Below are positions 1-5,750 of a stretch of 6,184 nt of DNA, one piece after another; positions within the stretch are counted from its first letter, which is position 1; each line of letters begins with the position of its first letter. Below the pieces are notes generated by a model that searched no databases, was not told where the DNA came from, and saw only the letters and a program-made list of their open reading frames with translations. The DNA is from Candidatus Omnitrophota bacterium. GTDB lineage: Bacteria; Omnitrophota; Gorgyraeia; Gygaellales; Profunditerraquicolaceae. The stretch spans positions 1-6,184 of the forward strand of contig JAQUSM010000068.1 in NCBI GenBank assembly GCA_028715095.1. The letters are read 5' to 3'. The position numbers were made by a program, and so were the translations under genes.

Positions 1-383
1 GCCACTGTCGCGGTAGCTACTCCATGCTGTCCGGCGCCGGTCTCGGCAATCACCCTTTTCTTTCCCATTTTCCTGGCAAGAATAGCCTGGCCCAAAGTAT
101 TATTTATCTTATGTGCGCCGGTGTGCAAAAGGTCCTCTCTTTTCAGATAAACTTTTTTTATTCCAATATGCTTGCTCAAATTCTTAGCCAGATATAACGG
201 AGTAGGCCTGCCGGCATATTCACTAAGATAGGAGGAGAATTCCTCACGGAATCTTTTATCTTTTTTAACCGCAAGATATTCTTTTTCCAATTCATCCAGG
301 GCATAGATCAGCGTTTCCGGGACGAACCTGCCTCCAAAAATGCCAAAATGCCCTGTTTTATCCGGTAAAATCTTTTGCGTCAT
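1..383 (-). CDS. trpB: Tryptophan synthase beta chain, N-terminal 127 residues (3' end cut by window)
   Basis: This is the N-terminal third of the PLP enzyme that condenses indole with L-serine to give tryptophan, working in the cytoplasm as an alpha2-beta2 complex with TrpA. Translation from the ATG at 383 gives the usual TrpB opening ([13 protein letters not shown], about residues 13-25). The motif [15 protein letters not shown] follows at about 81-95, where Lys92 corresponds to the Schiff-base lysine, and then [11 protein letters not shown] at about 114-124, where Glu114 matches the catalytic glutamate of the family. The HTGAHK region and N-terminus fit the standard TrpA-partnered type rather than the long stand-alone TrpB2 type. 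Family length is about 400 residues, so roughly two thirds lies beyond the left edge. The start overlaps the stop of the preceding zinc-ribbon gene by ATGA, and a good Shine-Dalgarno sequence sits 7 nt upstream. Identification is firm; completeness cannot be judged. Confidence 0.97.
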   Translation of the reverse strand, partial: MTQKILPDKTGHFGIFGGRFVPETLIYALDELEKEYLAVKKDKRFREEFSSYLSEYAGRPTPLYLAKNLSKHIGIKKVYLKREDLLHTGAHKINNTLGQAILARKMGKKRVIAETGAGQHGVATATV

Positions 384-733
384 GGGTAAATCCTTTGGTA
401 ATCCTGCAGCGAACCTCCAACAATACTTTCCCAGAAGGAGCGAATTCCTTCCCCTAGATCCTTAAGCATAATCTGTGCGTCCTGCGCGTTTAACGGCAGG
501 TAAAAATGCGGCAGGTTCACTCCCATAAAAGGAGTCCCCAGAATCGCATTCTTTAAAAACCCAAAAACCAGATAAAGAAATAAAATGCCCAAAACAACCA
601 ATATAAGAAATGTAACCAGGCAGCCCAAAAGACAATTTAATCCTTTGTTCCTTTTATTCAGGAATTCGCCGCAATGCTTGCATTTTATTGCGTCATCCTG
701 GATCTCTTCCCGGCAAAATGGGCATTTTTTCAT
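380..733 (-). CDS. Small zinc-ribbon membrane protein of unknown function, inside the trp cluster
   Basis: I do not recognise this 117-residue protein as a named family. It begins with a compact zinc ribbon, CPFC at 4-7 and CKHC at 18-21, the four-cysteine pattern of the short N-terminal zinc-ribbon domains found on many bacterial membrane proteins. A basic stretch (KRNK, 27-30) follows, then a single strongly hydrophobic segment at about 33-60 that reads as one transmembrane helix. The remaining roughly 57 residues have no motif I know. Positive charge before the helix predicts ribbon in the cytoplasm and C-terminus outside. The ATG overlaps the trpF stop by ATGA, and its own stop overlaps the trpB start by ATGA, so it appears to be translated with the tryptophan genes. 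It has no strong Shine-Dalgarno of its own (only an AGG very close to the ATG), which suggests coupling to trpF. It has no role in known tryptophan chemistry. The zinc could be structural and its membership of the pathway accidental. The gene looks real; its function is unknown. Confidence 0.85.
   Translation of the reverse strand: MKKCPFCREEIQDDAIKCKHCGEFLNKRNKGLNCLLGCLVTFLILVVLGILFLYLVFGFLKNAILGTPFMGVNLPHFYLPLNAQDAQIMLKDLGEGIRSFWESIVGGSLQDYQRIYP
391..396 (-). promoter_or_regulatory. Ribosome binding site of trpB
   Basis: The minus strand reads AAAGGA, then 7 nt, then the trpB ATG. The site lies inside the last codons of the zinc-ribbon gene. trpB can therefore recruit ribosomes itself as well as by ATGA-coupled re-initiation. 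Confidence 0.65.
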
Positions 734-1347
734 AACCTAGAGCACTTTACCATAAACTCTTTTATCTTCCGGTGGTCCTTTTTACCCGGCCTTGATTCCA
801 ATGCGCTTGAAACATCCACCCAATCGGGTTTTAATAATTTAATTGCCTCACCTACGTTGCCGGCAGTCAGGCCGCCGGAAAGAAAAACCGGAGCCTTTAT
901 TCTATCCAGTTTTCTTAATAAATTCCAGTTAAACTTTTTTCCTGTGCCGCCAGGCTTACCTTTTAAGTAAGTATCAAAAAGGCAGGCGCAGCCTTTATAT
1001 TCCGATATTTTGGATAAATCCAGCTTGTCTTTAACAGGGAAGGCTTTAATGACCTTATAACCTTTGAATTTACGGCAAAAAGCGGCAGGCTCATGGCCAT
1101 GGAACTGCAGCATATTTAAACCGCAAAGCCTGGCAATTTTCTTCACCGTCTTGACATCCTCGTCAACAAAAACACCTACCCGGATGATCTTTTTAGGCAA
1201 AATGCGCGAAATATTTCTGGCGCAAACAGGGCTGATATAACGGGGGCTTTTTTTATAAAAAACAAAACCTAACGCGCTGGCTCCGCTGAATAAAGATACA
1301 AGGGCATCTTCAAGATTAGTTATCCCGCAAATCTTCACCCTTACCAA
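730..1347 (-). CDS. trpF: Phosphoribosylanthranilate isomerase
   Basis: Catalyses the Amadori rearrangement of N-(5'-phosphoribosyl)anthranilate to CdRP, the third step after chorismate in tryptophan synthesis, in the cytoplasm. The 205-residue protein is a full-length single (beta/alpha)8 barrel, matching the usual length of about 200. It shows KICGIT at 5-10 with catalytic Cys7, ALGFVFYKKSPRYI at about 25-38, LQFHGHE at about 80-86, FDTYLKGKPGGTGKKFNW with catalytic Asp125, SGGLTAGNV at about 157-165 and VDVSSALE at about 177-184 (phosphate-binding strands 7 and 8). The start chosen is TTG at 1347, because an AGGAGG lies 7 nt before it. The alternative GTG at 1338 would also give a natural TrpF N-terminus but would be 16 nt from that site. 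It overlaps the end of trpC by 7 nt and ends in an ATGA overlap with the zinc-ribbon gene. It is separate from trpC, unlike the fused enzyme of enterobacteria. Confidence 0.96.
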   Translation of the reverse strand: MVRVKICGITNLEDALVSLFSGASALGFVFYKKSPRYISPVCARNISRILPKKIIRVGVFVDEDVKTVKKIARLCGLNMLQFHGHEPAAFCRKFKGYKVIKAFPVKDKLDLSKISEYKGCACLFDTYLKGKPGGTGKKFNWNLLRKLDRIKAPVFLSGGLTAGNVGEAIKLLKPDWVDVSSALESRPGKKDHRKIKEFMVKCSRL

Positions 1348-2129
1348 CCCATTACCTCCTCTACCTTTTTCTTGATATCTTCAGCTTCCATAAAGGCAGT
1401 GCCGATCAACACGCTGCTTGCCCCCAATATCTTTAGGAACAAAACATCCTGATAATTCCTGATTCCGCTCTCTACAACCACGACTTTATCCCGGGGGATC
1501 AAGGTAAATAATTTTTCCGTAGTCTTGAAATCAACCTCCAGGGTGCGCAGGTTGCGGTTATTTATCCCGATTATGGGAGGTTTCAGGTTAAGCACTTTTT
1601 TAAGCTCTTTTTCATCATGCACTTCCACTAAATAATCCATACCCAAACTATCAGCCAATTGCATTAACTCCGCCAGTTTATCTTTAGTTAATAAATCCGC
1701 GATCAATAAAACCGCATCCGCTCCTAAATAACGCGATTCATATACCTGATAAGCTTCTAAAATAAAATCTTTTCTTAAAACCGGTCCGGAAATTATATTT
1801 TTTACTTCATTTATATAAAGCGGATTACCGCCAAAGAAATCCTCCTCAGTTAATACAGAGACTGCCTGGACCCCCGCCTCCTGATAGCTTTGGGCAATAT
1901 CATGCAGGTTAAAATTCTGGCGGATCAGGCCCCTGGAAGGCGAAGATTGTTTAATCTCGGCGATAAGAGAAATTTGGCGCGGCTTGCTGATTGCCTCTTT
2001 AAACGGACGGCAAGGCGGCAGACCGGTTAATTTTGCCTTTAAATCATCTTCAGAAAGTTGCTGTTTAGATAAAACAATTCTTTCTTTTTTCTTTGCCACA
2101 ATTTCTTTTAAGGTATCAACTTTAGCCAT
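1341..2129 (-). CDS. trpC: Indole-3-glycerol phosphate synthase
   Basis: Closes the indole ring: it converts CdRP to indole-3-glycerol phosphate with loss of CO2 and water, in the cytoplasm. At 262 residues it is a complete monofunctional enzyme with an N-terminal helical extension (about 1-45) before the barrel. Conserved barrel motifs appear in order: IAEIKQSSPSRG at about 56-67 with Glu58 and catalytic Lys60, SVLTEEDFFGG at 91-101, VLRKDFI at 117-123 with catalytic Lys120, LGADAVLLIA at 135-144, LVEVHDEKEL at 167-176 with Glu169, IGINNRNLRT at 187-196 with Asn190, VVVESGI at 217-223 and LIGTAFM at 241-247. These match the key residues known for the family. The ATG lies one base after the trpD stop (TAA-G-ATG), and the gene's 3' end carries the Shine-Dalgarno of trpF. 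Nothing about the protein is unusual. Confidence 0.97.
   Translation of the reverse strand: MAKVDTLKEIVAKKKERIVLSKQQLSEDDLKAKLTGLPPCRPFKEAISKPRQISLIAEIKQSSPSRGLIRQNFNLHDIAQSYQEAGVQAVSVLTEEDFFGGNPLYINEVKNIISGPVLRKDFILEAYQVYESRYLGADAVLLIADLLTKDKLAELMQLADSLGMDYLVEVHDEKELKKVLNLKPPIIGINNRNLRTLEVDFKTTEKLFTLIPRDKVVVVESGIRNYQDVLFLKILGASSVLIGTAFMEAEDIKKKVEEVMGW
1355..1360 (-). promoter_or_regulatory. Strong ribosome binding site that sets the trpF TTG start
   Basis: The minus strand carries a perfect AGGAGG followed by 7 nt and then TTG, within the last codons of trpC. It is the strongest Shine-Dalgarno in the window, and its spacing favours the TTG at 1347 over the in-frame GTG at 1338. Confidence 0.75.
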
Positions 2130-2130
2130 C

Positions 2131-3138
2131 TTAGCCTGGATACTCCTTTAATAATTCCAGTTTTCTTAAGGCCGCCTTTGAATCGATCGATTTTTCAGCC
2201 AATTTTATTCCTTCGGCGATACTCTCAGCTTTGTCAGCGGCATAAATAGCGCAACCGGAATTTAATAAAACAATATCCCGGGCTTGGCCCTTTTTGCCGC
2301 CTAATACATCCTGGAAAATTTTAACATTCTCCCCGATTGAACCTCCGGCCAAATCATCGGGCTTAGCTCTGGCCATGCCAAAATCTTGCGGGCTTATTTC
2401 ATAATCTCTAAATACCCCTTTATTAGCCTCGGAAACAAAACTTTTATCGGTAGTGGTCACTTCATCCAAACCGTCAGCTCCATGCACCACTAAAACATGT
2501 TTAGAGCCCAGATTATATAAGACCTGCGCCAATGGCCTGGTCCATTCACTTGAATACACCCCGATTAACTGGTTAGTTGCGCGTGCCGGGTTAATCAGCG
2601 GACCCAGGATATTAAACATGGTTTTTCCGGCAATCTGTTTTCTGGCCGGCATAACATTTTTCATTGCCGGATGAAGGTTCGGAGCGAACAAAAAAGCGAT
2701 GCCGATCTCTTCAAGGCACTTCTTGATCCCGGCCTTGTCCATATTGATATTTACACCCAGGGCCTCCAGGATGTCGGCGCTGCCGCATTTACTGGATACC
2801 GAACGATTCCCATGCTTAGCCACAGTAATGCCGGCTCCGCTGGCAACCAAAGCGGTAATTGTCGAGATATTGAAGGTGCCCTTTTTATCCCCTCCGGTCC
2901 CGCAAGTATCCAGTATATTCTCAGCATCTATGATAATCGGCTCGACATATTTAAGCATTTCTTTTACCGCCGCGGTCAACTCTTCGACTGTCTCGCCTTT
3001 TTCATTTAAAGAAGTCAGGAAATTAATGATATCAGCGGTTTCCGTAGACCCGCTCAATATATCCTGCATTACCTGCTGCATCTGCGCAGCGGTCAAGTCT
3101 TTTTTATTAACCAGTTGTTTAACCAGGTCTCTGATCAT
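2131..3138 (-). CDS. trpD: Anthranilate phosphoribosyltransferase
   Basis: Transfers the phosphoribosyl group of PRPP to anthranilate, the second step after chorismate, as a cytoplasmic enzyme of the nucleoside-phosphorylase-like class III phosphoribosyltransferase fold. The 335 residues match the usual length of about 340 without a fused amidotransferase. A small helical N-terminal domain (about 1-70) precedes the glycine-rich PRPP loop CGTGGDKKGTFN at 79-90. KHGNRSVSSKCGSAD lies at 108-122, the anthranilate-tunnel region with Arg166 and NILGPLINPA at about 176-185, and HGADGLDE at 219-226, whose Asp-Glu pair (224-225) holds magnesium in the family. The N-terminus, MIRDLVKQLV, fits the family. 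The ATG overlaps the trpG stop by ATGA, and no clear Shine-Dalgarno lies in the 20 nt before it (only AT-rich sequence), so its translation should depend on ribosomes finishing trpG. Identification is firm. Confidence 0.97.
   Translation of the reverse strand: MIRDLVKQLVNKKDLTAAQMQQVMQDILSGSTETADIINFLTSLNEKGETVEELTAAVKEMLKYVEPIIIDAENILDTCGTGGDKKGTFNISTITALVASGAGITVAKHGNRSVSSKCGSADILEALGVNINMDKAGIKKCLEEIGIAFLFAPNLHPAMKNVMPARKQIAGKTMFNILGPLINPARATNQLIGVYSSEWTRPLAQVLYNLGSKHVLVVHGADGLDEVTTTDKSFVSEANKGVFRDYEISPQDFGMARAKPDDLAGGSIGENVKIFQDVLGGKKGQARDIVLLNSGCAIYAADKAESIAEGIKLAEKSIDSKAALRKLELLKEYPG
2143..2149 (-). promoter_or_regulatory. Ribosome binding site of trpC, long spacing
   Basis: The minus strand reads AAAGGAG in the last codons of trpD, but 13 nt separate it from the trpC ATG, which is longer than optimal. 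Because the trpD stop is only one base before the start, re-initiation probably contributes as well. Confidence 0.5.
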
Positions 3139-3701
3139 TTTAACTTAATAAAGTTATCCAATATCTGCTTTCCGCTTTTAGTAAGTATGGATTCCGGGTG
3201 GAACTGCACCCCCCAAACAGGATATGCCTTATGCTTTAGCCCCATAATCTCATCTTCAGCCGTAGAAGCGGTTATTTCAAGGCAGCCAGGCAGGCTTTTC
3301 TTTTCAACCAATAATGAATGATACCGCGTAGCTACAAAAGGGTTAGCTATCCCCTTAAAGATATCTTTTTTATTATGGTATATCTTGGAGGTTTTGCCGT
3401 GCATAAGCTTTTTGGCCCCCACTATCTTAGCTCCATAAACGAACCCTATTGCCTGATGGCCAAGGCAAACTCCCAGAATAGGAATCTTACCGCCAAATTC
3501 ACGGATAACATCACAGGAGATACCCGCATCCTCCGGCCTGCCCGGGCCGGGAGATATGACTATCTTCGCAGGATTAAGTTTTTTAATATCCCCGATACTT
3601 AATGCGTCATTGCGGTAAACCTTGACTGCCTGGCCTAATTCTCCTAAATACTGCACCAGGTTGTAAGTAAAAGAATCATAATTATCAATCATCAGAATCA
3701 T
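3135..3701 (-). CDS. trpG: Anthranilate synthase component II, glutamine amidotransferase (TrpG/PabA type)
   Basis: A class I glutamine amidotransferase that hydrolyses glutamine and delivers ammonia to the chorismate-using subunit TrpE to form anthranilate. The 188-residue protein is full length. It opens with the typical MILMIDNYDSFTYNLVQYLG, then VISPGPGRPEDAG at 48-60 and the nucleophile elbow LGVCLGHQAIG at 76-86 with Cys79. The remainder of the triad is in WGVQFHPES at 163-171, His168 and Glu170. ATRYHSL at about 124-130 is also typical. The start at the ATG overlapping the murA stop (ATGA) is supported by GGAG 9 nt upstream. The partner gene trpE is not beside it. The same family serves folate synthesis as PabA, and sequence alone does not separate the two; the trp neighbours favour TrpG, possibly serving both pathways. 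Confidence 0.93.
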   Translation of the reverse strand: MILMIDNYDSFTYNLVQYLGELGQAVKVYRNDALSIGDIKKLNPAKIVISPGPGRPEDAGISCDVIREFGGKIPILGVCLGHQAIGFVYGAKIVGAKKLMHGKTSKIYHNKKDIFKGIANPFVATRYHSLLVEKKSLPGCLEITASTAEDEIMGLKHKAYPVWGVQFHPESILTKSGKQILDNFIKLK

Positions 3702-4960
3702 TCTTTTTCTCTCCAGACTTTTGCCCCCAGGTTAACCAGTTTCTGCTCGATGTTTTCATATCCGCGCTCTAAGTGATAAATCCTGGAGATTGATGTTTTC
3801 CCGCGTGCAGCCAATCCCGCCAGGACCAGACAGGCTGAGGCGCGCAAATCAGATGCCATGACCGGGGCGCCGGATAAACTCTTTATGCCTTCAACAATAG
3901 CGTGTGGGCCTTCTCTTTGGATATGCGCGCCCATACGGTTAAGTTCCGAAACATGCATAAACCTGTCGGGATAAATCTTTTCGGTAATTACGCTTATCCC
4001 CGGGGTGATTGACATCAAGCTCATCATCTGCGCCTGCATATCGGTAGGGAAACCCGGGTATGGAAGCGTGGTTATATTTACAGATTTTAATCTCCTGTTG
4101 CCCTTAACATGCAAAGCACCGTCGACACGCTGAAGATTCGCCCCTGCCTCATTCAATTTATCGATCAAGGACCCCAGATGCTGGTACTGCACATTTTTAA
4201 TTAATAAATCACCTCCGGTAACCAAAGAAGCCAGGATCAAAGTACCGGCTTCAATACGGTCGGGAATTATAGAATGCGTTGCTCCATGTAAATGTTTTAC
4301 CCCTTCGATTTCAATAACCGGGGTGCCGTGCCCTTTAATCTTTGCGCCCATTTTAATCAGGAATTCCGCTAAATCCGATACCTCCGGTTCACAAGCCGCC
4401 GACTCAATTATGGTTTTGCCTTTGGCCAAAACCGCAGCCATCATCACATTATCAGTAGCTAAAACCGATGAACCGTATACGCCGCCTAAATAAACATACG
4501 CGCCTTTTAACTTGGTTGTCTTGGCAATTACATACCCGGAATCAATACTTATATCAGCGCCTAAAGCCTTGATACCTTTAAGATGTAAATCTACGGGGCG
4601 CACGCCGATAACACAGCCTCCGGGGAGCGAAACCTTGGCTTTCTTGAGCTTTCCTAAAAGCGGGCCCAAAACACAAAATGAAGCACGCATAGTAGAAACC
4701 AGTTTATATTCGGCGATATAGCTTGCGGCTTTACCGGCACAAATACTAACCTTACCCTTATCAAACTCGGCGCACTTTCCCAGCGCGCGCAAAATCTTCA
4801 GCATACTATTGGTATCGCGCAGGTTCGGCACACCTTTAATTACGCACGGTTCGTCAGTAAGAAGGGTCGCGGCCAAAATCGGCAGCACCGCGTTTTTTGC
4901 CCCGGAGACAGTAACTTCGCCCTTAAGTTTAACCCCGCCCTCGATAACAAGTTTATCCAT
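3698..4960 (-). CDS. murA: UDP-N-acetylglucosamine 1-carboxyvinyltransferase
   Basis: Transfers enolpyruvate from PEP to UDP-GlcNAc, the first committed step of peptidoglycan synthesis, in the cytoplasm; it is the fosfomycin target of the EPSP-synthase fold family. The 420 residues match the family length. It has GAKNAVLPILAATLL at about 20-34 with Lys22, RASFCVLGPLL at 92-102, and the loop LPGGCVIGVRPVDLHLKG at 113-129. Cys116 in that loop is equivalent to the E. coli active-site Cys115, so fosfomycin sensitivity would be expected at this position. FPTDMQAQ at 304-311 carries Asp307 (E. coli Asp305), followed by DRFMHVSELNRMGA at 332-345 and HLERGYENIE at 396-405. Both lobes of the two-domain fold are complete. 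It starts 7 nt after the prmC stop, with AGAGG across the prmC end, 10 nt before the ATG. Its stop overlaps the trpG start by ATGA, linking wall synthesis to the trp genes on one message. Confidence 0.97.
   Translation of the reverse strand: MDKLVIEGGVKLKGEVTVSGAKNAVLPILAATLLTDEPCVIKGVPNLRDTNSMLKILRALGKCAEFDKGKVSICAGKAASYIAEYKLVSTMRASFCVLGPLLGKLKKAKVSLPGGCVIGVRPVDLHLKGIKALGADISIDSGYVIAKTTKLKGAYVYLGGVYGSSVLATDNVMMAAVLAKGKTIIESAACEPEVSDLAEFLIKMGAKIKGHGTPVIEIEGVKHLHGATHSIIPDRIEAGTLILASLVTGGDLLIKNVQYQHLGSLIDKLNEAGANLQRVDGALHVKGNRRLKSVNITTLPYPGFPTDMQAQMMSLMSITPGISVITEKIYPDRFMHVSELNRMGAHIQREGPHAIVEGIKSLSGAPVMASDLRASACLVLAGLAARGKTSISRIYHLERGYENIEQKLVNLGAKVWREKE
3711..3714 (-). promoter_or_regulatory. 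Ribosome binding site of trpG
   Basis: GGAG on the minus strand, 9 nt before the ATG and inside the last codons of murA. It supports the start at 3701 rather than the in-frame Met three codons later. Confidence 0.55.
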
Positions 4961-4967
4961 TTTTAAG

Positions 4968-5750
4968 CTACCTCTTCTTAGCCATAACTACGCGTTCAAT
5001 ATTATTATAATCTTTGACCATGGTCAACTGATCAAAGCCTTCTTTCTCAAGCATCCCTTTAACAAAATAAGCCTGATTTAACCCTACCTCAAAAATTAAC
5101 AAACCTCCATCTTTTAAATAATCCGCCGCCTGGGGAACTATGCGGCGGTAAAAATCCAAACCATCGGCGCCTGCCCTTAAGGCTAAAGGCGGCTCAAAAG
5201 ATATTTCTTTGGCCAAAGCATGGAATTCCCCGTTTGATACATAAGGAGGATTGCTGATAATTAAATCAAATTTATCATCTTTAAATTTCAGCGCATCAAA
5301 AAGATCGCTCTGCATAAATTTGATTTCTACGTTATTTAAAATAGCATTCTCTCCGGCTAATTGCAAAGCCGCGCTAGATATATCGCTGGCCCAAACATCT
5401 GCATGTTTGAGGCTTTTAGCTATTGAAACTGCAATACAGCCTGAACCTGTGCCAAGATCCAAAATCTTAGGAGATCTAACCTTCATCTGTTGCGCCTGAT
5501 TTAAGGCCTGCTCAACCAGAATTTCCGTCTCCGGCCTGGGGATTAACGCGCGGCTGTCGGCCTTAAACTTAATGCCCATGAATTCGGTTTCACCCAGGAT
5601 ATACTGCACAGGCTCGCCAAGGATCCTACGTTTTAATATTGAAGAAAGTAACACGGATTTATCCCCGCTTAAGTTCATATCCTTATTCAGGTATAGGGAC
5701 AGCCGGTTACAATCTAAAACATGGGTTAAAACTAATTCAGCCTCGTTCAC
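4968..5750 (-). CDS. prmC: Release factor N5-glutamine methyltransferase
   Basis: SAM-dependent cytoplasmic enzyme that methylates the Gln of the GGQ motif in release factors 1 and 2, improving peptide release. The 260-residue protein has the family linker LIPRPETE at 69-76, SAM-binding motif [15 protein letters not shown] at 98-111, and the catalytic NPPY at 167-170 that grips the glutamine amide. FEPPLAL follows at 185-191 and DYNNIERVV at 247-255 near the C-terminus. The start is GTG at 5750; an in-frame stop at 5774-5772 (TAA) and no ATG, GTG or TTG between leave no earlier start. Compared with the E. coli protein (277 residues), the N-terminal helical domain starts about 20 residues late ([11 protein letters not shown] aligns with DAEILLEHV). 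It overlaps prfA by 14 nt. The gene follows its own substrate gene, a common bacterial arrangement. The Shine-Dalgarno is weak (purine-rich, GGAAGAAG). Confidence 0.95.
   Translation of the reverse strand: MNEAELVLTHVLDCNRLSLYLNKDMNLSGDKSVLLSSILKRRILGEPVQYILGETEFMGIKFKADSRALIPRPETEILVEQALNQAQQMKVRSPKILDLGTGSGCIAVSIAKSLKHADVWASDISSAALQLAGENAILNNVEIKFMQSDLFDALKFKDDKFDLIISNPPYVSNGEFHALAKEISFEPPLALRAGADGLDFYRRIVPQAADYLKDGGLLIFEVGLNQAYFVKGMLEKEGFDQLTMVKDYNNIERVVMAKKR
4999..5027 (-). promoter_or_regulatory. Possible sigma70-type promoter ahead of murA
   Basis: Reading the minus strand, TTGACC (5027-5022, five of six to consensus) is followed by a 17-nt spacer and TAATAT (5004-4999, four of six, including the most conserved positions). 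This would start RNA about 30 nt before the murA ATG. A second TATAAT (5009-5004) overlaps in another register but is only 12 nt from TTGACC. The -35 lies in a perfect 14-bp palindrome (5014-5027). All of this is inside prmC codons, so it may be chance; no experimental support can be seen here. Confidence 0.3.

Noticed and set aside
978..996. Terminator-like hairpin on the minus strand inside trpF: 6-bp stem AAAGGC/GCCTTT followed by a T run
   Set aside because: The stem is short, the loop is 7 nt, and the bases encode trpF residues leading into the conserved FDTY with catalytic Asp125. Termination here would cut the operon inside a gene, so it is most likely a coding coincidence.
2699..3148. 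149-codon open frame on the plus strand opposite trpD
   Set aside because: It lies wholly antisense to a firmly identified gene, has no recognisable domain, and is the kind of shadow frame expected opposite codon-biased coding sequence. The shorter plus-strand frames opposite trpF, trpG, murA and prmC are rejected for the same reason.
4266..4292. Possible promoter inside murA: TTTACA, 15-nt spacer, perfect TATAAT on the minus strand
   Set aside because: The hexamers are good but the 15-nt spacer is below the workable range, and it is over 560 nt from trpG in the middle of a gene. One TATAAT match is not enough.
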